64,000 nt of DNA, taken from positions 186,001 through 250,000 of the forward strand of contig NZ_FMTY01000001.1 in the NCBI RefSeq assembly GCF_900100625.1. The letters run 5' to 3'. Under the pieces are notes generated by a model that saw nothing but the letters and a program-made list of their open reading frames with translations, searched no databases and had not been told where the DNA came from. Positions 35,242-44,194 of this stretch are shown piece after piece. The translations under genes and the position numbers were made by a program. The first letter of the stretch is position 1; each line of letters begins with the position of its first letter. This DNA comes from Flavobacterium saliperosum (lineage in GTDB: Bacteria > Bacteroidota > Bacteroidia > Flavobacteriales > Flavobacteriaceae).

Positions 35242-38013
35242 TTATTTAACCAGCAACTTATGAGAAGGTGCGAACTTGGTCAAACTAATCCCTTCTACTG
35301 CCGCAGTATATTCTTCAATTGTTGGGGTTCTGCCAAGAATCGTAGACAGTACCACAACCGGGGTAGATGAAAGTAATGACTCTCCTTTTTTCTCGGCTGT
35401 ATCTTCCACAACTCTTCCTTGGAAAAGACGAGTGGAAGTGGCCATTACCGTATCCCCTTTAGCCGCTTTTTCCTGATTCCCCATACAAAGGTTACATCCC
35501 GGACGTTCCAAATACAACATATTTTCATACTCGGTACGTGCTGCCGCTTTAGGCGCATTATCATCAAATTCAAAGCCGGAGTATTTCTGTAAAACTTCCC
35601 AGTCCCCTTCTGCTTTCAATTCATCCACGATATTATAAGTAGGTGGCGCTACCACAAGTGGCGCATTAAATTTAACCTCTCCTTTTTGCGCTTCAACATT
35701 TTTAAGCATTTGCGCTAGGATTTTCATATCGCCTTTATGTACCATACAAGAACCGATAAATCCAAGATCTACTTTTTTCGTTCCTCCGTAGAAAGAAAGC
35801 GGTCGGATAGTATCGTGTGTATAACGTTTAGAAACATCGGCGTTATTCACATCCGGGTCAGCAATCATTGGCTCGGCGATCTGATCTAAATCAACCACAA
35901 CTTCAGCATAATATTTAGCATTTGCATCTGGAGTTAATGCTGGTTTTTCACCTGACTTAATCTCTGCAATTCTCTTATCAGCTTTAGCAATTAATCCTTT
36001 CAACACTTGTTTGGCATTATCCATACCTTTGTCGATCATGATTTGGATTCTTCCTTTTGCAATCTCTAAAGATTCAATCAATGTTTCATCTTCAGATATA
36101 CAGATAGAGGCTTTCGCTTTCATTTCTGCCGTCCAGTCTGTAAAGGTAAAGGCCTGATCCGCAGTAAGTGTTCCTAAATGCACTTCGATAATTCTTCCTT
36201 GGAATACGTTTTCTCCACCGAACTTGTGCAACATTTGCGCTTGTGTAGCATGAACCACATCACGGAAATCCATATACTCCTTCATGTTTCCTTTGAAGGT
36301 CACTTTTACCGATTCCGGAATTGGCATGGAAGCTTCTCCGGTAGCCAGTGCAAGAGCAACAGTTCCTGAGTCGGCACCAAAAGCAACACCTTTAGACATT
36401 CTGGTATGCGAGTCACCACCTATAATGATTGCCCACTCGTCAACAGTGATATCGTTAAGCACTTTGTGAATAACATCGGTCATTGGATGATACACCCCTT
36501 TCGGGTCACGTGCCGTAATCAGACCGAAGTCGTTCATGAATTTCATCAATTTTGGAATATTTGCCTGTGCTTTTTTATCCCAAACGGAAGCCGTATGACA
36601 ACCCGATTGGTAAGCTCCGTCAACGATTGGTGAAATTACGGTAGCTGCCATCGATTCCAATTCCTGAGCCGTCATCAATCCGGTAGTATCTTGTGAACCT
36701 ACAATATTAACGGTTACACGAACATCCGAACCAGCATGTAATGCTTTTTTGGAAATGGTTCCTACAGCATTTCTGTTGAAGATTTTTTCAACCGCTGTAA
36801 GACCTTGCCCTTCAATTGAAACCTCTTTTGAAGGCGCATAAACTAAAGGAGCTTCAATTCCTAAAGTTTTTGCAGCGAATGTTTGGATTTTTTTACCGAA
36901 CACAATTGCGTAGGACCCACCCGCTTTAATGAATTCCATTTTCTGGGGCGTGAATGCTTTAGAAATGTCAATCAATTCCTGGTCTCCGTTATATAATTTT
37001 TTTGTTTTTGTATTGATTGTTAATACAGTTCCAGTTGCTACAGAATAAGCCTCTTCTAAAATCGGATCGCCATTTTCGTTACGAAGCACTTCACCATTAG
37101 CGTCAGTTTTTTTAACCCAGTTTTTCAGATCTAAACCAATCCCACCAGTTACATCGACAGTTGTTAGGAAAATCGGAGAAATGCCGTTTGTTCCCGCAAC
37201 AATTGGGGCAAAATTCACAAACGGAACATAAGGACTCGCTTGTTTCCCTGTCCAAAGCGCCACGTTGTTTACTCCCGACATACGAGAAGAACCAACGCCC
37301 ATCGTGCCTTTTTCTGCAATTAGCATCACCGATTTATCCGGATGTTGTGCCTGCAATGCCTTGATTTCAGCTTGTGCTTCAGGAGAAATCATACATTTTC
37401 CGTGCAATTCACGATCTGAACGAGAGTGTGCCTGGTTTCCAGGTGATAATAAATCCGTAGAAATATCCCCTTCTCCGGCAATAAAAGTAACCACTTTAAT
37501 TTCTTCAGCCACTTCCGGAAGTTTCGTGAAGAATTCCGCTTTAGCGTAACTTTCCAAAATTTCTTTGGCGATAGCATTACCACTTTCGTAAGCCACTTTA
37601 ATGCAATCCATGTCGGCATCATAAAGATAAACCTGTGTTTTAAGAACTTCTGCCGCCTGTTTGGCAATCGCAGCATCATTCCCCAAAGCCAAGTCAAGCA
37701 ATACTTCGATTGAAGGACCGCCTTTCATGTGGGATAACAATTCGAAAGCAAAAGCAGGCGTGATTTCATTCACTGCCGAATCGCCTAAAATAATTTCTTT
37801 TAAGAATTTCGCCTTAACCCCCGCAGCCGTTGTGGTTCCGGGTAATGTATTGTAAATAAAGAATTTCAGAGAATCTTCGCGATTTGGATTAGCTGAATCT
37901 TTGATTTGTGCGATAATTTCACTTAGCAATTCAGCACCATCAATTGGTTTTGGATGAAGTCCTTGCGTTTTACGCTCTTCAATTTCTTTGATGTAATCGT
38001 TATAAATAGTCAT
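35242..38013 (-). CDS. acnB: Bifunctional aconitate hydratase 2 / 2-methylisocitrate dehydratase AcnB
   Basis: A 923-residue aconitase of the AcnB type, which starts with HEAT-like (about 1-160) and swivel domains before the catalytic core. The ATG at 38013 gives MTIYNDYIKEIEERKTQGLHPKPIDGAELL, the usual AcnB start; the frame extends 19 codons further. The cluster cysteines are in GFIGSCMVHKGD (about 760) and ERPGCNLCMGNQE (about 860). Besides the TCA cycle it can hydrate 2-methyl-cis-aconitate. AcnB is more oxidant-sensitive than AcnA in E. coli. Confidence 0.95.
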   Translation of the reverse strand: MTIYNDYIKEIEERKTQGLHPKPIDGAELLSEIIAQIKDSANPNREDSLKFFIYNTLPGTTTAAGVKAKFLKEIILGDSAVNEITPAFAFELLSHMKGGPSIEVLLDLALGNDAAIAKQAAEVLKTQVYLYDADMDCIKVAYESGNAIAKEILESYAKAEFFTKLPEVAEEIKVVTFIAGEGDISTDLLSPGNQAHSRSDRELHGKCMISPEAQAEIKALQAQHPDKSVMLIAEKGTMGVGSSRMSGVNNVALWTGKQASPYVPFVNFAPIVAGTNGISPIFLTTVDVTGGIGLDLKNWVKKTDANGEVLRNENGDPILEEAYSVATGTVLTINTKTKKLYNGDQELIDISKAFTPQKMEFIKAGGSYAIVFGKKIQTFAAKTLGIEAPLVYAPSKEVSIEGQGLTAVEKIFNRNAVGTISKKALHAGSDVRVTVNIVGSQDTTGLMTAQELESMAATVISPIVDGAYQSGCHTASVWDKKAQANIPKLMKFMNDFGLITARDPKGVYHPMTDVIHKVLNDITVDEWAIIIGGDSHTRMSKGVAFGADSGTVALALATGEASMPIPESVKVTFKGNMKEYMDFRDVVHATQAQMLHKFGGENVFQGRIIEVHLGTLTADQAFTFTDWTAEMKAKASICISEDETLIESLEIAKGRIQIMIDKGMDNAKQVLKGLIAKADKRIAEIKSGEKPALTPDANAKYYAEVVVDLDQIAEPMIADPDVNNADVSKRYTHDTIRPLSFYGGTKKVDLGFIGSCMVHKGDMKILAQMLKNVEAQKGEVKFNAPLVVAPPTYNIVDELKAEGDWEVLQKYSGFEFDDNAPKAAARTEYENMLYLERPGCNLCMGNQEKAAKGDTVMATSTRLFQGRVVEDTAEKKGESLLSSTPVVVLSTILGRTPTIEEYTAAVEGISLTKFAPSHKLLVK

Positions 38014-38067
38014 TTCAATAGTATTTGAATCCGTTATGTTATTACTCGTTTTATTTTTAAAGTCGCA

Positions 38068-38075
38068 CAAATTTA
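38068..38075 (-). promoter_or_regulatory. -7 element upstream of acnB
   Basis: CAAATTTA on the + strand is TAAATTTG on the - strand, matching TAnnTTTG, 55 bases upstream of the acnB start. The rest of 38014-38271 is AT-rich with nothing else evident. Confidence 0.45.
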
Positions 38076-38271
38076 ATCATTCCCAACTGAATTAAAAACT
38101 ATTTAGCATTTCATTAATTTCGAAAGAATATTATTTATAAACGTTCTATTTTAATGCATATACTTCAAAGAAACCATACAATCTCTTAGATTTTTTACGA
38201 ATTCTTAAATTTTTAAAATTATTTTATCAAATCACAAAAAAACAGGGGTGATTTTTGACAAATCAGCAGAA

Positions 38272-39375
38272 TTACCTTTTCTCACGAAGGTTCATAATGG
38301 GCTTTTCGTAGTAGTTGTACAACAAAAAACTCAGAAAAAAAGTAAGTGTTACATAACCGATTGTAAATCCGTGCAACTGCCATGACGAAAATTGAGTGGT
38401 GTCGATAAAATATTTCAACAATTGCAGAACAATACTGTAATGCAAAAGATAGACCGAATACGAAACCAAACTTACAAATGTCACCGGTTTTGAAAACCAC
38501 TTTGGTGCCGATTGCCATTGCGATAAAAAGGGAAGAAACAACGCGAATGTGATGGAGGTAATCGGCAGGTACACAACGTTCCAAAAAAACGGATAACTGT
38601 CAATCAGAATTCTGAAATACCCTACCCCAACATACATCAGCCCAATAAAAACACATCCCAGAAAGGCAAATTTTGTTTTGTTATTTTTCCAGAATTCCGC
38701 ATAATTTAAACTCAGCCAGGCAGCTGCAATTCCTATTAAAATAGAGTCAATGCGGTAAATAACCACTTCTTTGAGTGATACATTCCATTGTTCCAAAGTG
38801 GTATTCGAGGTGGTAAACTGATAAACGACCTTGTTTATCACAAACACCAGAATCAGTATCAAAACCACACTGATGAATCGTTTGGATTTATTTTTAGCCT
38901 TGGTTAAAAAGGAAGTCAGCAATAGCGCAAAAGGGACGAACAAATAGGCAAATTCCTCCACCGACAAACTCCACGATTCCGGAAAAAAAGGTTTCATGGT
39001 CGTGGTAAAGTTCTGAAAAAAGAAAAAATAATAGCCGACATCTGACAGTGAAAGCCCTATTATCAAAGCGATTACAATATTCAGCAATAACACTAAAAAA
39101 TAATTTGGCAGTGTCCGGAACCAGCGTCTTTTAAGAAAACGAAATGCAGTTTGAATTGTAAAATCCTGATCGATGTAGGAATAGAATAAAATCTTCCCGA
39201 TTAGAAAGCCACTCAGCACAAAAAACAATTCGACACCCCAAAATCCGAAAAGGGTAAAAACCTGAGAAAGCAAACCGATACCGGGAGGGTAAATCCAAAG
39301 AATATGCGAACACAACACCATCAGAATGGCTGTAGCGCGCATCAAATCCAAACCGAAAATTCTATTTTTTTCCAA
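38272..39375 (-). CDS. Acyltransferase-3 family membrane protein (second of tandem pair)
   Basis: A 367-residue membrane acyltransferase of the OafA/YrhL family with about 10 helices. The N-terminal catalytic His is in LDLMRATAILMVLCSHILW (about residues 9-27), and GFWGVELFFVLSGFLIGKILF (about 44-64) is a family hallmark. These enzymes O-acetylate surface polysaccharides or lipids. The start is TTG at 39375, giving a 14-base overlap with the paralogue upstream. The pair looks like a local duplication. Confidence 0.88.
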   Translation of the reverse strand: MEKNRIFGLDLMRATAILMVLCSHILWIYPPGIGLLSQVFTLFGFWGVELFFVLSGFLIGKILFYSYIDQDFTIQTAFRFLKRRWFRTLPNYFLVLLLNIVIALIIGLSLSDVGYYFFFFQNFTTTMKPFFPESWSLSVEEFAYLFVPFALLLTSFLTKAKNKSKRFISVVLILILVFVINKVVYQFTTSNTTLEQWNVSLKEVVIYRIDSILIGIAAAWLSLNYAEFWKNNKTKFAFLGCVFIGLMYVGVGYFRILIDSYPFFWNVVYLPITSITFALFLPFLSQWQSAPKWFSKPVTFVSLVSYSVYLLHYSIVLQLLKYFIDTTQFSSWQLHGFTIGYVTLTFFLSFLLYNYYEKPIMNLREKR

Positions 39376-40516
39376 AGTTTATAAGGCGTAATTTAAAATT
39401 CGACAATCGGTATTTGTTTATTGGTTTTTCAAAAAAATGATAAAACACAACACTCAGCAACAAGGTTACCGTGAGATAAGACAAAGTGAAAATGTGCAAT
39501 TCTGATTGGGAATACGATTTCAGATCAAACAATCGCATCATCAGAAAAAGCACAATACTGTAATGAATCAGATAGACGGAATACGAAATGTCGCAGGCAA
39601 ATTTCACAGGAGTTACCAAGCGTTTCGGCCCTTTTTTCCAATCCAACATCATCGGAAAAAGCATCAAAACGATAACGGAAGCCAATGGCAGACAAAAGAT
39701 ATTCCAAAACCAGGCCGCATTGTCCAATCGCAATTTAAAAATCATTACCGAAGCGAGGAACAGTAAGAAAAACAGCAGTCCGAATCCGGCAAATAGCAGT
39801 TTGTTTCTTTTAAAAAAATGAGGGTGTTCAAAAAACAAACATCCCAAAAGCAATCCTGCCAGGACCGAATCCATACGGTAAATCATCACACCGCGCACCG
39901 ACTGGCTCCAAACCGATAAATCCACATTGTCCGAATGGAAATGGTAATTCACTTTCGCCAAAAAGGATAGGATAAGCATGGAAAAGATAACCGAAAAGAA
40001 AATTTTCTTTCTGCTGAAATTACTGAAAAAAGTAACGAAAACGTAAAGCAGCAGCACCGCTATCACATAGCCAAGTTCTTTTACAGGTAGGCTCCATGAC
40101 TCAGGGAAAAACGCAGGAATGGGTGTTGCGACATTCTGCATCAGAAAAAAGTATTTCCAGACTTCCCGGAGCGAAAAAGCAAAACAGATGTAAATTATAA
40201 TATTGATTATCAGCACCAAATAATAACTGGGAATGATTCGGAACATTCTGCGAAAAAGAAAATTCTTCACTTCTCCGAATCCGTATTCATTATAAATGAA
40301 CAGCTTGTAGATGGAACTTCCCACCAAAAAACCGCTTAAAATAAAGAACAATTCGATTCCGAAAAAACCGCTGAGATCTTTGAGTTTCGATAAAATACCG
40401 TCATTTTCAGGGTAAATAACGGTCGAATGCGAAAACAAAACCATGGCAATTGACACCGCACGCATCACATCCAATCCGAAAATCCGATTATCTGTCTTTA
40501 TTGAAGTATCAATCAT
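39362..40516 (-). CDS. Acyltransferase-3 family membrane protein (first of tandem pair)
   Basis: A 384-residue OafA/YrhL-like membrane acyltransferase with about 10 helices. Motifs parallel its neighbour: GLDVMRAVSIAMVLFSHSTVIYP (about 14-36) and GFFGIELFFILSGFLVG (about 49-65). About 40 percent similar to the downstream copy by eye. The ATG at 40516 is 34 bases from the divergent PHM-like gene, sharing a promoter region. It probably modifies an outer-surface glycan. Confidence 0.9.
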   Translation of the reverse strand: MIDTSIKTDNRIFGLDVMRAVSIAMVLFSHSTVIYPENDGILSKLKDLSGFFGIELFFILSGFLVGSSIYKLFIYNEYGFGEVKNFLFRRMFRIIPSYYLVLIINIIIYICFAFSLREVWKYFFLMQNVATPIPAFFPESWSLPVKELGYVIAVLLLYVFVTFFSNFSRKKIFFSVIFSMLILSFLAKVNYHFHSDNVDLSVWSQSVRGVMIYRMDSVLAGLLLGCLFFEHPHFFKRNKLLFAGFGLLFFLLFLASVMIFKLRLDNAAWFWNIFCLPLASVIVLMLFPMMLDWKKGPKRLVTPVKFACDISYSVYLIHYSIVLFLMMRLFDLKSYSQSELHIFTLSYLTVTLLLSVVFYHFFEKPINKYRLSNFKLRLINFGKK

Positions 40517-40525
40517 AGTTTTGCT

Positions 40526-40533
40526 TATTTTTG
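40526..40533 (+). promoter_or_regulatory. -7 element(s) upstream of the PHM-like gene
   Basis: TATTTTTG at 40526-40533 matches TAnnTTTG; a second match, TAGTTTTG, lies at 40516-40523. Only 17 bases separate the former from the ATG at 40551, so the leader would be short. Confidence 0.45.
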
Positions 40534-40550
40534 CTCCTTATCGTTTTAAA

Positions 40551-41687
40551 ATGAGAAAATCAAAGATATATAAATATTTAGGAGTTGCGGCTTTACTAGG
40601 AATTATTGGTGGCGTAATTTGGTATTCGCAGTTAACCAACCGCCACAAAGCCATTGTCAAGACCTTTGTGTTGCATAAAACCGGATTGGTAGATAATGAC
40701 TGGCTGGTAAACAACGGTAAAAAAGAATACAAAATGCTGTCGCCCACTTTCATTATTGACGGAATCTACAAATCAATGGAAGGCCCAAAAGCATCACGTT
40801 ACATTCAGCTGGACCAATCCGACAAGTTATTGTGGATTACCGGATTTAAGGTGAAAGCTGTAGATGCCAAAACCGACCAACAACTGTCTAACGATTACAT
40901 CTGTCACATGAATGTAGACATCAACGACACGCAGTATTACACGCATTGGGGACTGACGGACCGCATCGGAAAACAATACCCGCGAATGACCTCGTTATCC
41001 CACGGATTGGAACATTTTGATTTTCCGAAAGGTTACGGCGTTCCTATTGTCGGAAAAGATTTTCTGTTCGTGACAACACAAACGCTTAACCACAATGAAC
41101 CGGATATCTTTAAAAAAGTGAAACACGAAGTTTCGGTGAATTATGAAGCCTACAACAAAACACAAAAACCGTTAATGAGCAAAACGGTTTACATTCAGCT
41201 TCCGTTCGACAAAAACGACCCTTTCAAAGGCCCGTTGGATCCAGGAAGTAACGAGTGTATTCCGGTAGAAACCAAAAACCACACCTATTGCGATAAAAAC
41301 GGCAACATGCTTTCCGGACATTGGGTAATTCCAACCGGCATCAAAATATACCGAAGTTCGATTTCCGAACAACTACAGATTAAAGACAGTGCCCGACTGC
41401 ATTTCTCAGCACCTCATGTCCATCCGTTTGCGACATCCATTAGTCTCTTTGACAAGACGAGCAACAAAACGGTTTTCACCTGCAAGGTGTCCAATTACAA
41501 ACACAAAATCGGTTTACAAAACATTCAGACGTTCAGTTCTGAAAAAGGGGTTTGGCTGTATGGGAATCACGAGTATGAATTAGTCATGACAACCGACAAC
41601 ACTTCCAAAACCGATCAGGACATGATGGGCAGTATGTTCCTCTTCTTCTATGATTCGGAATTGGATGTAAAATTACCTAAGTTTTAA
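40551..41687 (+). CDS. Membrane-anchored protein with PHM-like copper-ligand motifs
   Basis: A 378-residue protein with an N-terminal membrane anchor (about 8-24). I do not know its exact family, but it resembles copper type II monooxygenases such as peptidylglycine alpha-hydroxylating monooxygenase. Candidate N-domain ligands are His119 in CHMNVD and His181 in LNHNE; the C-domain has His289-x-His291 in SAPHVHPF and Met358/359/362 in DQDMMGSMF, like the His-x-His and Met of the PHM CuM site. Intervening features are HGLEHFDFPKGYGVPI and SGHWVIPTG. The frame continues 36 codons upstream but into the divergent acyltransferase. A secreted oxygenase or copper-binding protein is inferred. Confidence 0.7.
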   Translation: MRKSKIYKYLGVAALLGIIGGVIWYSQLTNRHKAIVKTFVLHKTGLVDNDWLVNNGKKEYKMLSPTFIIDGIYKSMEGPKASRYIQLDQSDKLLWITGFKVKAVDAKTDQQLSNDYICHMNVDINDTQYYTHWGLTDRIGKQYPRMTSLSHGLEHFDFPKGYGVPIVGKDFLFVTTQTLNHNEPDIFKKVKHEVSVNYEAYNKTQKPLMSKTVYIQLPFDKNDPFKGPLDPGSNECIPVETKNHTYCDKNGNMLSGHWVIPTGIKIYRSSISEQLQIKDSARLHFSAPHVHPFATSISLFDKTSNKTVFTCKVSNYKHKIGLQNIQTFSSEKGVWLYGNHEYELVMTTDNTSKTDQDMMGSMFLFFYDSELDVKLPKF

Positions 41688-41703
41688 AATCGTTCAATGG
41701 CGT

Positions 41704-41742
41704 AAAAAAAGAGGGTGAAATTTTAACTTCACCCTCTTTTTT
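41704..41742. terminator. Bidirectional terminator between the PHM-like and MoxR genes
   Basis: AAAAAAGAGGGTGAA (41705-41719) pairs with TTCACCCTCTTTTTT around ATTTTAAC. It ends the + strand PHM-like gene and the convergent moxR gene. Confidence 0.9.
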
Positions 41743-41756
41743 CTCTTTCACCAGTA

Positions 41757-42710
41757 CTAAAACAATGTCTTGATAATCATTTCTTCGCTGATACCTTCCG
41801 CATCGGCTTTGTAATTTTTGATGATACGGTGACGCAAAATCCCGGTAGCTACCGCCTGAACATCTTCAATATCCGGAGAGTATTTCCCGTTTAATGCGGC
41901 ATTCGTTTTTGCGGCTAAAATTAAGTTTTGGGACGCACGTGGTCCGGCACCCCAATCCAGATAGTTTTTAATATACGCTGTGGCCAACAAATTGTCGGGA
42001 CGTGTTTTGGAAACCAAAGTAACGGCATATTCGATTACGTTATCCGCTACCGGAATGCGACGGATTAACTGTTGAAAATCGATAATTTCCTGAGAGGTAA
42101 ACAACGGATTCACTTTTACGGTAAAATCGGTTGTGGTACTTTTAACCACCTGTACTTCTTCAGCGAAACTCGGGTAGTCCAATTTAATGGCAAACATGAA
42201 TCGGTCCAATTGCGCTTCCGGTAACGGATAGGTTCCTTCCTGTTCAATTGGGTTTTGGGTGGCCAATACGAAGAAAGGCAAATCCAGTTTATAATGATGT
42301 CCGGCAATAGTCACCGCTTTTTCCTGCATCGCTTCCAATAAGGCCGCCTGTGTTTTTGGAGGGGTACGGTTAATTTCGTCGGCAAGAATGATATTGGAGA
42401 AAATAGGTCCTTTCAGGAATTTGAAACTTCGGCTTTCATCGAGAATCTCACTTCCCAATATATCGGAAGGCATCAGATCGGGAGTAAACTGAATTCGTTT
42501 AAAATCCAATCCCAAAGCCTGTGAAATCGTATTCACCATTAAGGTTTTCGCCAATCCGGGAACGCCTACCAAAAGCGCATGACCGCCTGAAAAAATACTC
42601 AGTACAATCTGATTTACCACATCATCCTGACCCACTATTATTTTGGCAATTTCTTCTTTAAGCGCTTTTTGTTTCTGAACCAGATTCTGAATTGCTGCTA
42701 CGTCCGACAT
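41757..42710 (-). CDS. MoxR-family AAA+ ATPase
   Basis: A 317-residue AAA+ ATPase. Walker A is in GVPGLAKTLMVNT (about residues 48-60) and Walker B in IILADEINRTPPKTQAALLEAMQE (about 107-130), with a sensor segment FVLATQNPIEQEGTYPLPEAQLDRF (about 145-170). MoxR proteins work with von Willebrand factor A-domain partners as metal-insertion chaperones or stress regulators. Partner genes are not adjacent in this window. Confidence 0.94.
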   Translation of the reverse strand: MSDVAAIQNLVQKQKALKEEIAKIIVGQDDVVNQIVLSIFSGGHALLVGVPGLAKTLMVNTISQALGLDFKRIQFTPDLMPSDILGSEILDESRSFKFLKGPIFSNIILADEINRTPPKTQAALLEAMQEKAVTIAGHHYKLDLPFFVLATQNPIEQEGTYPLPEAQLDRFMFAIKLDYPSFAEEVQVVKSTTTDFTVKVNPLFTSQEIIDFQQLIRRIPVADNVIEYAVTLVSKTRPDNLLATAYIKNYLDWGAGPRASQNLILAAKTNAALNGKYSPDIEDVQAVATGILRHRIIKNYKADAEGISEEMIIKTLF

Positions 42711-42728
42711 TTGAGTATAGTTTAAATT

Positions 42729-42770
42729 AAAAAGAGTTAGATCTATGATTCCATAAAACTAACTCTTTTA
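42729..42770 (-). terminator. Terminator after the SurA-like gene
   Basis: AAAAGAGTTAG (42730-42740) pairs with CTAACTCTTTT (42759-42769), an 11-base stem with an 18-base loop and T-run on the - strand, between the SurA-like gene (ends 42787) and moxR (starts 42710). Confidence 0.82.
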
Positions 42771-42786
42771 GCTGTTTTTAAAAAAT

Positions 42787-44151
42787 TTATTTTTTCAACC
42801 AATTGTTAGTGAATGCGCAATCTCTGTACTCACCATTGATTTTGATATAGGTTTCCTTAATTTTCTCTTCTGACCATTTTGCCACGGCTTTGATTTGCTT
42901 TTCTTTCAAGGCCAAATCTTTAATTTTCAAATAATCTTTAGCGAAATCTGCCGTGTGTTCCTCGAAACGATTGGTAACGGTAATCAGTTTGTATTTTTTG
43001 TTTCCGTTTTGCTCCTCATCCACCAAAGGCAATGAAACCTCATTGTCTTTTAATTCGGAAACCTGGCTGTACAAGGTCGGATCCATTTTTGTCAATTCGA
43101 AACGCGACTCCATTGTTCTTGGGTTGATTAAAATACCACCGCTGTTACGGGTTTCTTTTTCATCTGAAAACTGACGGGCTGCTTCTGCGAACGAGATTTC
43201 ACCGTCAACAACACGCTTGCGTATGGTTTCGATTTTAGTTTTGGCATCCGTTAAAGCTTCGTTGGTAACTTTTGGTGAAATCAGGATATGACGCACGTCC
43301 AATTCCTGTCCGCGTATTTTTTCAAGATAGATAATGTGAAAACCGAATTCCGTTTCAAACGGATCGGAGATTTCCCCTTCCTGCAAGCTGAAGGCCACAT
43401 CTTTGAATTCTTTTACAAATTGCGTCTTCTTGGTCAATTTATAATATCCTCCGTTGGATTTCGAACCCGGGTCTTCAGAATACAATACCGCTCTACTGAA
43501 AAAACTGGAACCTTCCTGAACTTCTTTCTTTAACTCTTTTAGCTTGTCGATTACTTTTTGTTTTTCCGCCTGACTGATAACCGGTTTAACGACAATTTGC
43601 GCCACTTCCATTTCAGCACCGAAAACTGGCAAATCTTCTTTTGGGATGGCGTTGAAAAAAGTTCGGACTTCTTCCGGAGTGATTTCAACTTCATCTACAA
43701 TTTTACGCTGCATCTGCGTTGTCAGTTTGTTCATCTTTACGACATCAAAGAAATAGGCTTTAAAATCTTCCAGGTTTTTTTTGTTGTAAAACTTGATTAC
43801 TTTATCTACAGACCCTACCTGTTCCACCATTTGGTCCAATTGCGAATTCATGAACTCATTTACCTCACCGTCAGTCACAACGATACTGTCCTGAATCGCC
43901 TGATGCGCATACAATTTGTCTTCCAGTAATTTGCCCAACATTTCGCAACGGCTGATGTTTTTCACTTCGACACCCTGTGCCTGTAACTCGATGAATGTTT
44001 TATCGATATCGGAATCCAAAACAACATAATCTCCAACAACAGCAACTACGCCATCAATTTTCTTTTTCTGACCCGGTTGTGCGTACATCGTATTGAATGC
44101 ACAGATTACAACTCCGAAAATCAGGGCAACTTTATGGTTTATCAACTTCAT
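42787..44151 (-). CDS. SurA-like periplasmic peptidyl-prolyl isomerase
   Basis: A 454-residue exported isomerase/chaperone. The signal peptide starts at the ATG at 44151 (MKLINHKVALIFGVVICAFNTMYAQ). The N-terminal SurA-like helical region includes KIDGVVAVVGDYVVLDSDIDKT (about 31-52). Parvulin domains follow: one at about 170-270 (RAVLYSEDPGSKSNGGYY, FETEFGFHIIYLEK) and one at about 275-380 (LDVRHILISPK, ARQFSDEKETRNSGGIL). Likely escort for outer-membrane proteins. Downstream of a second isomerase gene in the same operon, 43 bases away. Confidence 0.9.
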   Translation of the reverse strand: MKLINHKVALIFGVVICAFNTMYAQPGQKKKIDGVVAVVGDYVVLDSDIDKTFIELQAQGVEVKNISRCEMLGKLLEDKLYAHQAIQDSIVVTDGEVNEFMNSQLDQMVEQVGSVDKVIKFYNKKNLEDFKAYFFDVVKMNKLTTQMQRKIVDEVEITPEEVRTFFNAIPKEDLPVFGAEMEVAQIVVKPVISQAEKQKVIDKLKELKKEVQEGSSFFSRAVLYSEDPGSKSNGGYYKLTKKTQFVKEFKDVAFSLQEGEISDPFETEFGFHIIYLEKIRGQELDVRHILISPKVTNEALTDAKTKIETIRKRVVDGEISFAEAARQFSDEKETRNSGGILINPRTMESRFELTKMDPTLYSQVSELKDNEVSLPLVDEEQNGNKKYKLITVTNRFEEHTADFAKDYLKIKDLALKEKQIKAVAKWSEEKIKETYIKINGEYRDCAFTNNWLKK

Positions 44152-44194
44152 GTTTCTCTTTTTAAATGGCATCTGCTTGTATTAAATTTATATG

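Noticed and set aside
40443..40550. Upstream start for the PHM-like gene at 40443
   Set aside because: It lies inside the divergent acyltransferase and would place charged residues before the anchor.
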